Source: Bacillota bacterium
GTDB lineage: Bacteria; Bacillota_B; Desulfitobacteriia; Desulfitobacteriales; Desulfitobacteriaceae
Assembly: GCA_021779415.1 (NCBI GenBank)
Contig: JAJYAS010000298.1
Location: forward strand, 1 to 5,256
DNA: 5,256 nt
Direction: 5' to 3'
The translations under genes were made by a program, and so were the position numbers. This document shows, piece by piece, positions 1 to 5,159 of the stretch; position 1 is the stretch's first letter; each line of letters begins with the position of its first letter. The notes beneath the pieces were generated by a model. That model was not told where the DNA came from and did no database searches. It saw only the letters and a list, made by a program, of their open reading frames with translations.

Positions 1-1043
1 AGTGGAAACGATCGATGAGCTAAACGCGGAAATTTTACGCAGATGCCTGAAATACCGTGAGCATAGGATAGCCGGCCGGGATCAGACCGTCGGTGAGATG
101 GCACTGACTACTAGGGTAAGGCTAACAAAATTACCAAGGTATAGATTCGACCCAAGCAAGAGCATAACGCAAAGAGTGAGCGATTTCTCAACGGTGAGAT
201 TTGATTACAACCACTACTCTGTGCCGGTCAAATATGCCGACAAAGAAGTCAGCATCAAGGGTTACGGCAATGAAGTAGTGATGATATACAGAAACAGCGA
301 GATAGCCAGATATCCCCGTTGTTATGAACGAGGTCAAACCAAATACCGCCTGGAACATTACATAGACTTGATTGAAAAGCGCCCCCGCAGTGTTTTCAAT
401 GCCAAGCCGGTTAAGAACAACCTATCCACACAGCTGCTGGAGATCGGCAGAAGGCTGTCTGGGCCTAGGGAAATGGTCAAGCTCCTTAGACTTTGTGTTG
501 ACTACGGGGAGGACAAGATTCTAGCAACCGTTAACGCCCTTAATACTCCTGAGCTATCGGTAGAGCAGATAAGGGCCCATCTGACACCGATCAGCATACC
601 GGAGAGGATAACTCCGGAGATTGACATCAAGGTTACAATACCGGAGTTTGACAGGTATGACGCCCTGATATACAGGGGGGTTACCATATGAGTGGACATG
701 CCAGCGACATTAACCCCATTAAAGAGACCATTAAGCTTTATGCCCGGCAACTTAAAACTCCGGCCTTTGTAGGCTATGAAAGTATAGTTAGGCAGCTATC
801 CCCCGGTGACGGATACGATAAATTTCTTAGCGAGACCATGAAGCTTGAGGTGTCGCAGCGGCAAATCGCCGGACAGAAGCGCCGGATTAAGCAGGCCGGG
901 TTTCCTGTCATGAAGACACTTGATGAATTCAACTACAATAGGCTGGAACATGTATCGGAATCCTATATCTGGGAGCTTGCCTCTTGTGACTTTATTAAGA
1001 ACCGGCAGAATGTCGTAATGATCGGCTGTCCAGGGGCTGGCAA
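1..1043 (+). mobile_element. IS21-family insertion sequence, right-hand part, interrupted
   Basis: The segment carries the two-gene istA-istB arrangement that defines IS21-family elements, in the usual order and with the usual overlapping junction. The left end and the first half of istA lie outside the window. The right limit given here is the last base of istB that still fits the IstB family (the first two bases of the P-loop lysine codon). After that the sequence becomes the left end of an IS110 element. Neither IS21 terminal inverted repeat is visible. The copy cannot make a functional IstB, so it is probably immobile unless another copy supplies the ATPase. Confidence 0.9.
2..691 (+). 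CDS. istA: IS21-family transposase IstA, C-terminal part (5' end outside window)
   Basis: IstA is the DDE transposase of IS21-family elements. It acts in the cytoplasm on the element's ends together with the ATPase IstB. The 229 visible residues are the end of the protein: the tail of the catalytic region (an N-x-E-I-L-R-R-C helix and a YREH segment), then the beta-barrel-like C-terminal domain. That domain shows family signatures: LTKLPRYRFDP near residues 41-51, VRFDYNHYSVPVKYA near 67-81, then KEVSIKGYGNEV, an RYPRCYERGQT segment and LEHYIDLIEKRPRSVFNAKP near 115-135. The N-terminal helix-turn-helix and the DDE residues lie upstream of the window, so their integrity cannot be judged. The GTG at position 2 is simply the first in-frame codon, not a real start. 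The stop overlaps the istB start by four bases (ATGA), implying translational coupling. No frameshift is visible in this half. Confidence 0.95.
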   Translation: METIDELNAEILRRCLKYREHRIAGRDQTVGEMALTTRVRLTKLPRYRFDPSKSITQRVSDFSTVRFDYNHYSVPVKYADKEVSIKGYGNEVVMIYRNSEIARYPRCYERGQTKYRLEHYIDLIEKRPRSVFNAKPVKNNLSTQLLEIGRRLSGPREMVKLLRLCVDYGEDKILATVNALNTPELSVEQIRAHLTPISIPERITPEIDIKVTIPEFDRYDALIYRGVTI

Positions 1044-1077
1044 TTATCGAAAGAATTTATTTATGGAAAGAAATTAG
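688..1077 (+). pseudogene. istB: istB, IS21 helper ATPase, truncated in the Walker A motif by an IS110 insertion
   Basis: IstB is the AAA+ ATPase that assists IstA in target capture and transposition. The reading frame starts at the ATG overlapping the istA stop, after a G-run (675-680) that can serve as a Shine-Dalgarno site. Residues 1-118 match the family N-terminal region, with IKLYARQLKTPAF, FLSETMKLEVSQRQ and KRRIKQAGFPVMKTLDEFNY segments, and the strand leading into the P-loop at NVVMIGCPGAG. An intact copy would continue with K-T-H-L. Here the codon after GAG is AAT (Asn119), and the last 11 residues (NYRKNLFMERN) are read from the left end of the IS110 element before a TAG stop. IstB proteins are normally about 250 residues, so Walker B, the sensor motifs and the rest of the ATPase fold are missing. 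The remaining half of istB is not found elsewhere in the window. The product cannot bind or hydrolyse ATP normally. Confidence 0.93.
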
Positions 1078-1124
1078 TGTTCGTCCTAGTGTTGCATAAG
1101 ATGTGCTTTAATTTCTTTCCATAA
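1061..1124. repeat. Perfect 16-bp inverted repeat (hairpin) in the IS110 left end
   Basis: TTATGGAAAGAAATTA at 1061-1076 is the exact reverse complement of 1109-1124, with a 32-nt spacer between the arms. In RNA this would be a stable A+T-rich stem. The core TTATGGAAA occurs a third time, inverted, at 2637-2645 downstream of the recombinase gene. It may be part of the non-coding RNA of the element, a recombinase recognition repeat, or a structure that shields the recombinase gene from readthrough of istA-istB transcription. The repeat itself is certain; its role is not known. Confidence 0.9.
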
Positions 1125-1260
1125 CACCTCAGAATAGGCAATGAAATCTTGTCTATTGGAGCATTCCTGTAATAAACAAAAATGAACTTTGAATCAAAAA
1201 GCACCTCACAGTAGAATAAGGATGTGCCCAACTTGCCAGGAAAGCACAAATCCAAACTAC
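1077..1260 (+). ncRNA. Candidate IS110 left-end bridge RNA region
   Basis: IS110-group elements encode a bridge RNA between the left terminus and the recombinase start, and this about 180-nt stretch occupies that position and has a fitting size. Near its 3' end, GGATGTGC (1220-1227) can pair with GCAC and ATCC (1244-1247, 1250-1253) with two bulged A residues, exposing a 16-nt loop. The loop contains TTGCCAG (1233-1239), the exact reverse complement of CTGGCAA (1037-1043) at the istB/element junction. That is the relation expected of a right-side guide that includes a CT core. No convincing left-side guide was found, and the transcript limits are guesses. The downstream flank is a competing candidate. 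Confidence 0.35.
1220..1253 (+). other. Hairpin with loop complementary to the element junction
   Basis: The stem is formed by GGAT/ATCC and GTGC/GCAC with a two-base bulge at 1248-1249. The loop is 1228-1243. The loop heptamer TTGCCAG at 1233-1239 is complementary to 1037-1043. This could be the donor-binding loop of a bridge RNA. If the missing istB sequence continued as CTGGCAAG, the octamer at 1232-1239 would equally fit a target guide. The pairing is read by eye, not computed. Confidence 0.4.
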
Positions 1261-1265
1261 GGAGG
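1261..1265 (+). promoter_or_regulatory. Shine-Dalgarno site of the IS110 recombinase
   Basis: GGAGG lies 8 nt upstream of the ATG at 1274. It decides the start in favour of 1274 over the in-frame internal ATG just before the RuvC-like motif (codon 17, MIVGVD). Confidence 0.85.
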
Positions 1266-1273
1266 TACTTGAC

Positions 1274-2557
1274 ATGAAGTATACCCAGAATGAAAAGATT
1301 TTGCAAATCACTGACCAGACCATGATTGTTGGAGTTGACATCGCGAGTGAAATCCACTACGCTCGTGCCTTTGACGGCCGCGGATTAGAAGTTGGTAAGT
1401 TGCTAAGGTTTAACAACGACGCAGATGGTTACTCTCAGTTCACAACGTGGATCCAAGCTATCCAAGAAAGAAGCGGCAAAAGCAATGTAATGGTTGGCAT
1501 GGAGCCTACCGGTCACTACTGGTTCAATATTGCTCAGCAACTTAAGGATCACGGTATCAAGCTTGTGCTGGTGAATCCGTTTCATGTCAAAAGGAGCAAA
1601 GAACTAGACGACAACAATCCGACCAAGAATGACCGTAAAGATCCCAAAACCATTGCAATGCTCGTCAAAGATGGCCGCTATATGGAACCGTATATACCGG
1701 AAGGTATTTACAGCGAGTTAAGGACAGCTATGGAAACTAGATGGCAGATTGTAAAGCAGTTAAACATAATCCGTAACCGGGTAAAACGATGGATAAGCAT
1801 CTACTTCCCTGAGTTTAACCAAGTCTTTGGAGACTGGGAAGGTAAGGCCGCCATGACTGTGTTACATGAGTTTTCCACTCCGGCCAAGATATCAGAAAAA
1901 GGCGTTGCAGGTATTATTGGTCGCTGGAAGCAAGATAAGCTAAGGGCTGTAGGCATTAAGCGAGCTACAGCATTGGTTGAGGCTGCTAGAACGTCTGTAG
2001 GCGTCCGTGAAGGCCTAAAGGCTGCCGAGAATGACTTGATGTTTCTGCTGCAGAACTATGAAATGTATATGCAGCAATATGAACTGACGATGGCTCTAGT
2101 GGAGCAGCTTGCTATGCAGATTCCAGGCCTTGAAGAGATGGTAAAGATCAAAGGGGTTGGCTTAATCACGGCAGCAGGCTTCATTGCGGAAGTCGGTGAC
2201 ATTAGCCGGTTTGAGCATCCCCGGCAAATCCAGAAACTCGCTGGTCTAAACATAAAAGAGAACAGCTCCGGAAAGCACAAAGGCAAAAGCAGCATCAGCA
2301 AGCGAGGCAGGCGAAGGCTAAGATCACTGCTATTTCAGGCAATCATGCCAATTGTCGCCAAGAATCCAGAGTTTCGCGAACTCCATCGCTACTATACAAA
2401 CAGGGACCATAATCCACTAAAGAAGAAGCAATCGTTGATACTGTTGAGCTGTAAGTTAATACGGGTATTCTTCGCCCTGCTGACTAAAGGCTCCAAATAT
2501 GACCCACAGAAAATGATGAGCGATATCAGAAGACCACAACTACAGGAAGCAGCATAG
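1274..2557 (+). CDS. IS110-family DEDD recombinase (transposase), intact
   Basis: This 427-residue protein is an RNA-guided recombinase that excises its element as a circle and inserts it at sites chosen by base pairing with a bridge RNA. The N-terminal RuvC-like DEDD domain spans about residues 17-175. Its catalytic acidic residues are visible: D22 (GVDIAS), E77 (GMEPTGHYW), and D120 and D123 (KNDRKDP). A long helical, coiled-coil-like stretch follows at about 245-285. The C-terminal Transposase_20 domain starts with a helix-hairpin-helix-like IPGLEEMVKIKGVGLITAA segment (283-301). It contains LAGLNIKENSSGKHKGK followed by ISKRGRRRLRSLL (341-353); S331 or S332, most likely the one before the glycine, is the catalytic serine. 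The length is within the usual family range and no stop or shift is seen. Both sides of the gene are non-coding and structured, as expected for bridge-RNA elements. The promoter is not obvious; in this family it often forms only when the ends join in the circle. Confidence 0.96.
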   Translation: MKYTQNEKILQITDQTMIVGVDIASEIHYARAFDGRGLEVGKLLRFNNDADGYSQFTTWIQAIQERSGKSNVMVGMEPTGHYWFNIAQQLKDHGIKLVLVNPFHVKRSKELDDNNPTKNDRKDPKTIAMLVKDGRYMEPYIPEGIYSELRTAMETRWQIVKQLNIIRNRVKRWISIYFPEFNQVFGDWEGKAAMTVLHEFSTPAKISEKGVAGIIGRWKQDKLRAVGIKRATALVEAARTSVGVREGLKAAENDLMFLLQNYEMYMQQYELTMALVEQLAMQIPGLEEMVKIKGVGLITAAGFIAEVGDISRFEHPRQIQKLAGLNIKENSSGKHKGKSSISKRGRRRLRSLLFQAIMPIVAKNPEFRELHRYYTNRDHNPLKKKQSLILLSCKLIRVFFALLTKGSKYDPQKMMSDIRRPQLQEAA

Positions 2558-2636
2558 ACACAACAAGAACAATAGACAGTAAGACATTCAAGATAGCACA
2601 TTGACAAAACGAGCCGGGATTAGTTAGGTTGAATAT

Positions 2637-2645
2637 TTTCCATAA
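2637..2645. repeat. Subterminal inverted match to the IS110 left end
   Basis: TTTCCATAA is the reverse complement of TTATGGAAA at 1061-1069, and a direct copy of 1116-1124. The wider match to 1061-1076 is 12 of 16 positions. Subterminal inverted repeats of this size are known in the IS1111 branch of the IS110 family. If these are such repeats, the right terminus would be not far beyond 2645 rather than near 2805. Confidence 0.4.
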
Positions 2646-2775
2646 GGGCATAGACCCAGTATTGGAGCATGACTAACATCCACCTCATGGATAGGCAGAA
2701 CGAAGGAATTTAGGGCAAGGACCCTGCGAGACATGGGAGGGTTGCCACCGGAGAGCATGTGGATACCAACGGCCA

Positions 2776-2805
2776 AAATAAGCTGAAAATACTAGACGCT
2801 TATTT
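2776..2805. repeat. Perfect 8-bp inverted repeat with 14-nt loop
   Basis: AAATAAGC at 2776-2783 and GCTTATTT at 2798-2805 are exact reverse complements. There is no T-run after it, so it is a poor intrinsic terminator. It may be the 3' stem of the IS110 non-coding RNA or mark an element end. Confidence 0.6.
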
Positions 2806-2844
2806 AGGTGCACCCATGCCCATCCAGTTTAATGCATAAATGAG

Positions 2845-2850
2845 TATAAT
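2845..2850 (+). promoter_or_regulatory. Possible -10 box for the recombinase trio
   Basis: A perfect TATAAT lies about 90 bases upstream of the first trio gene. No good -35 hexamer is found 16-18 bases before it, and the TG two bases before the box does not have exact extended -10 spacing. It is the best promoter candidate in the leader but rests on one hexamer. Confidence 0.3.
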
Positions 2851-2867
2851 ATCCATGTGGCTTGTTT

Positions 2868-2901
2868 TAAGAAATGTGTAATTCTAAGAAAATGCGAGTA
2901 A
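2868..2901. repeat. Pair of imperfect direct repeats upstream of the trio
   Basis: TAAGAAATGTGTAA (2868-2881) and TAAGAAAATGCGAGTAA (2885-2901) begin 17 bases apart. Repeats of this size and position could be binding sites for the recombinases themselves or for a regulator. The match is imperfect and the DNA is A+T-rich, so chance is possible. Confidence 0.35.
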
Positions 2902-2909
2902 ACACGAGA

Positions 2910-2921
2910 AATCTTTAGATT
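2910..2921. repeat. 12-bp palindrome just before the first trio gene
   Basis: AATCTTTAGATT has perfect 5-bp arms around TT. It lies directly in front of the Shine-Dalgarno site, where a bound repressor would block transcription. It may be an operator or part of the recombinase binding region. Confidence 0.4.
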
Positions 2922-2924
2922 ATA

Positions 2925-2932
2925 GAGGGAGG
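2925..2932 (+). promoter_or_regulatory. Shine-Dalgarno site of the first trio gene
   Basis: GAGGGAGG ends 6 nt before the ATG at 2939, supporting that start over the second ATG two codons later. Confidence 0.85.
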
Positions 2933-2938
2933 TAGGTT

Positions 2939-4180
2939 ATGGAAATGAGAAAGCCAATTGAGGTACTAGCCACAGATGTTGTCAAAGAACTCAAGCGACT
3001 CAATTACGCATACAACACCATATGCGGGTTGCGAGCATCGTTCAAGAGAATTTGTGCCTTTGCGCGGGACAAAGGTGAGTTGCACTTCTCTGAAAATCTC
3101 GGTAAGGAGTATCTTAGAGAAAGATATGGATGTACAACGGACTATTATTTGGAACCCTTCCCTAAGAAAGCAAAAGAAGCTATCCGGTCAATCCGACTTC
3201 TGGGAGATTTTCAACTTCATGGCTTTATCATTCGCAGAATCGTAAAGCGAAAGGGATACGTAAAGCCGCCACAGTTCGAGGAAGTTCTGACCGCTTACGA
3301 GAGAGAATGCGCAAACAATGAATACTCTATTCGAGGAATGCGCACCAGACTCCAGCGATTATTCTTTTTTGTCGATTATCTTTCACTGCGGCGCGTGACG
3401 GCTGTAGGCCACATTACGCCTAAAATCATATCGGACTACGTCATAAGCATTTGTCCAAAACACGAAAAGAGTATCGCCTCCATACTGACAACTCTAAGAG
3501 TTTTCTTGAGGTTTCTCTATCTAAACGGGTACACCGATAAAGATTTATCCCTTAGCGTGCCAAAGCAGAACAAATACCATTACCCCACCGTACCATCAAC
3601 TTGGGACCCTTCAGAAGTAAAGCGGATGCTTGATGTCATTGATCGGGGAAATCCTCGCGGAAAGCGAGACTATGCCATCCTTATTCTTGTCGCAAAGCTA
3701 GGAATACGTGTCAGTGACATAAAGGCCTTGAAACTTTCGAATTTGAACTGGGCTAACAAAACGATTACCATTCGGCAGGAAAAAACAAAAAACCAAGTTA
3801 CATATCCAATTCTTCACGATGTAGGTTGGGCACTAATTGATTATCTTCAAAATGCACGACCTAAGTGCGATGTGCCGTATGTGTTTGTACGTCTTAATGC
3901 TCCGTTTCAAGCCTTTGGTGAAAATGCCAACCTCCATAACATAATTACTGAATACATTCGATTGGCTGGAATTAACGTTCCTCGCGGAAAACGGCATGGG
4001 CTTCATTCACTCAGGCACTCGCTGGCTAGCGCCCTTTTGGAACAGGGAGCGTCTCTTGCTGTTATCTCCGATATCTTGGGTCATGTAGATTCAAAATCTA
4101 CTTCGGTTTATCTACATACAGATCTTAATGGGCTAAAGGCCTGTGCGCTTGACCCCGAGGAGGTGTTCCCGAATGCCTGA
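2939..4180 (+). CDS. Tyrosine recombinase, first of the trio (RitA-like)
   Basis: This 413-residue site-specific recombinase would act with the next two proteins to move the RIT element. The C-terminal catalytic domain (about 222-400) has the full active site: R257 in LGIRVSD, the beta-hairpin lysine K282 (QEKTKN), H356 and R359 in HSLRH, H382 in ILGH, and the nucleophile Y391 in STSVYLHTD. A SAM-like core-binding domain lies at about 113-208 (FEEVLTAYERECANN, TRLQRLFFFVDYL, TTLRVFLRFLYLNGY). Unusually, about 110 residues precede it. These (KELKRLNYAYNTICGLRASF, then a RICAFARDKGE helix) have the look of a second, diverged SAM-like domain, making the protein longer than a typical 300-residue integrase. 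The stop overlaps the next gene by 8 nt, so translation is probably coupled. RIT naming follows gene order only; I cannot confirm the clade without alignment. Confidence 0.93.
   Translation: MEMRKPIEVLATDVVKELKRLNYAYNTICGLRASFKRICAFARDKGELHFSENLGKEYLRERYGCTTDYYLEPFPKKAKEAIRSIRLLGDFQLHGFIIRRIVKRKGYVKPPQFEEVLTAYERECANNEYSIRGMRTRLQRLFFFVDYLSLRRVTAVGHITPKIISDYVISICPKHEKSIASILTTLRVFLRFLYLNGYTDKDLSLSVPKQNKYHYPTVPSTWDPSEVKRMLDVIDRGNPRGKRDYAILILVAKLGIRVSDIKALKLSNLNWANKTITIRQEKTKNQVTYPILHDVGWALIDYLQNARPKCDVPYVFVRLNAPFQAFGENANLHNIITEYIRLAGINVPRGKRHGLHSLRHSLASALLEQGASLAVISDILGHVDSKSTSVYLHTDLNGLKACALDPEEVFPNA
4157..4163 (+). promoter_or_regulatory. Shine-Dalgarno site of the second trio gene
   Basis: GAGGAGG lies inside the end of the first trio gene, 9 nt before the ATG at 4173. 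It fixes that ATG as the start rather than the in-frame GTG at 4143, which has no comparable site. Confidence 0.88.
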
Positions 4181-5159
4181 AAACCTAGGGTTTCGGAGCG
4201 TACTAGCCGTGCTAATTAAGAACTATATTGCAGAAAAACAAGCTGTAGGCTACAAATTCGCAAAAGGAGCTGATATGTTAAGGAGTTTCGACTCCTTTGT
4301 GTTCAGTCGAGGCTTGAAAGTGACAGCTTTAACAAAACAAATGGTTATTGAGTGGACCGCTCGCAGGCCGAATGAGACCGTTTCGACACAATGTCGTAGG
4401 ATTTCATTGTTGCGGGGACTGGCGGCATACTTAAATCGTATAGGTTATCCTGCGTATGTTTATCCCAGAGCGATGGTCACCGTGGATCGATACACCTATA
4501 TTCCGTACATATTTTCAAGTGACGAAATGAAAAGGATCTTTGATGTGTGCGACCACTACAGACCGAATGGCGTAACGCCAAATCGACATTTGGTTATGCC
4601 GCTTTTAATCCGCATACTCTATGGATGTGGACTCCGGATTTCCGAGGCAATGAACTTAACTCTCCAGAATGTTGACCTTAACAAAGGCTACTTGTACATC
4701 AAAAATGCAAAGTTCAACAAAGAGCGTATACTGCCAATGGCAGACAGTCTAACGGAACGATGCCGGGAGTACTGGGCAAATGTCAGTATTGGAAAGATAG
4801 GCAATCCGTTTTTCTTCCCGTCGCCATATGGCGGTCATTATTCCGAGTCAACCATTTATAAACTCTTTAGAGCGATACTTAGAATAGCCAAGATTTCACA
4901 CCTGGGGAGGGGAAAAGGCCCCCGAATTCACGATGTCCGGCATACCTTCGCAGTTAATTGCCTAAAGAATTGGGTCCTAGACGGAAGGGATCTTAACAAT
5001 TGTCTTCCCTATCTCTCTTCATATCTTGGCCATGAAGATCTGCGTGGCAGTCAGAGATACTTGCGGCTAACTGCTGAGTTGTACCCAGACATAACAAGCA
5101 AGATCGAGAAGACTTGTTCATACATCATTCCGGAGGTGGAATTGTATGAAGCAGACTGA
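4173..5159 (+). CDS. Tyrosine recombinase, second of the trio (RitB-like)
   Basis: This 328-residue protein has the standard two-domain build of tyrosine recombinases. The N-terminal SAM-like DNA-binding domain (about 8-95) contains LIKNYIAEKQAVGYKF, FDSFVFSRGL and a RISLLRGLAAYLNRIG helix. The catalytic domain (about 115-310) shows R155 in the classic GCGLRISEAMNL box, a beta-hairpin lysine (K180 or K183, in KNAKFNKERILPM), H253 and R256 in RIHDVRHTFA, H287 in YLGH and the nucleophile Y296 in SQRYLRLT. All six catalytic positions are present, so it should be active in strand cleavage. The frame could extend upstream to a GTG at 4143, but the Shine-Dalgarno site favours the ATG. It overlaps the first gene by 8 nt and the third by 14 nt, arguing for a fixed ratio of the three proteins made from one message. 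Confidence 0.94.
   Translation: MPENLGFRSVLAVLIKNYIAEKQAVGYKFAKGADMLRSFDSFVFSRGLKVTALTKQMVIEWTARRPNETVSTQCRRISLLRGLAAYLNRIGYPAYVYPRAMVTVDRYTYIPYIFSSDEMKRIFDVCDHYRPNGVTPNRHLVMPLLIRILYGCGLRISEAMNLTLQNVDLNKGYLYIKNAKFNKERILPMADSLTERCREYWANVSIGKIGNPFFFPSPYGGHYSESTIYKLFRAILRIAKISHLGRGKGPRIHDVRHTFAVNCLKNWVLDGRDLNNCLPYLSSYLGHEDLRGSQRYLRLTAELYPDITSKIEKTCSYIIPEVELYEAD
5132..5136 (+). promoter_or_regulatory. Shine-Dalgarno site of the third trio gene
   Basis: GGAGG lies within the end of the second trio gene, 9 nt before the ATG at 5146. The same motif and spacing as at the previous junction support the start of the truncated third gene. Confidence 0.85.

Larger units (their letters stand above)
1042..2805 (+). 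mobile_element. IS110-family insertion sequence (right end uncertain)
   Basis: A complete IS110-family recombinase gene is flanked by about 230 bases of non-coding DNA on the left and a few hundred on the right. The left boundary is placed where istB homology stops (1037-1043). If the usual CT core dinucleotide is the one at 1037-1038, the element proper would begin at 1039. The right boundary is not fixed. A subterminal inverted match to the left end lies at 2637-2645, and structured sequence continues to the hairpin ending at 2805, but no istB sequence follows to mark the junction. IS110 elements lack long terminal inverted repeats and often make little or no target duplication, so the end cannot be read from repeats. 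The gene is open and has all expected catalytic residues, so the element may still be active. Confidence 0.8.
2636..2805 (+). ncRNA. Candidate structured RNA in the IS110 right end (alternative bridge RNA)
   Basis: IS1111-group members of the IS110 family carry their bridge RNA downstream of the recombinase gene, and this region is the more strongly structured of the two flanks. Three hairpins can be drawn in order: ATCCA/TGGAT around CCTCA (2678-2692), GGCAA plus CCCT pairing with AGGGTTGCC with a three-base bulge (2714-2746), and AAATAAGC/GCTTATTT (2776-2805). The region shares TTTCCATAA, TATTGGAGCAT, CACCTCA and TTGCCA with the left flank, in that order. No guide complementary to the istB target was identified with confidence. 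Transcript ends are approximate. Confidence 0.4.
2558..2938. other. Gene-free stretch: IS110 right end and trio-operon leader
   Basis: No open frame here is credible as a gene, and no istB, istA or tRNA sequence is found. The first part (about 2558-2805) is G+C-moderate, rich in short inverted repeats and shares motifs with the left flank of the recombinase gene, so it is read as the non-coding right end of the IS110 element. The second part (about 2806-2938) is A+T-rich and leads into the recombinase trio, with a TATAAT box, two similar direct repeats, a 12-bp palindrome and a Shine-Dalgarno site. The boundary between the two mobile elements lies somewhere between about 2650 and 2850 and cannot be set from this sequence alone. 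Confidence 0.75.

Noticed and set aside
1269..1274. A perfect TTGACA (-35-like) overlapping the IS110 recombinase start codon
   Set aside because: No -10-like hexamer lies at the right distance downstream, and it would place a promoter inside the gene it should serve.
1061..1357. Open frame on the minus strand across the IS110 left flank
   Set aside because: It runs antisense through the hairpin and the recombinase start, has no family signature and no Shine-Dalgarno site; it is a shadow of the non-coding flank.
2714..2725. GGCAAGGACC resembling istB continuation after the P-loop glycine (GGC AAG ACC)
   Set aside because: It needs a one-base insertion, and the following sequence does not encode IstB in any frame; it is better explained as one arm of a hairpin.
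2776..2805. Possible intrinsic terminator
   Set aside because: The 8-bp stem is A+T-rich and is not followed by a T-run on either strand strong enough for a terminator call.
2976..3245. 89-codon plus-strand frame within the first trio gene
   Set aside because: It lies wholly inside a well-supported recombinase gene in another frame, with low-complexity composition and no recognisable motif.
4143..4172. Upstream GTG start for the second trio gene
   Set aside because: GAGGAGG sits downstream of this GTG and 9 nt before the ATG at 4173, and the 10 added residues (MRLTPRRCSR) do not resemble a recombinase N-terminus.
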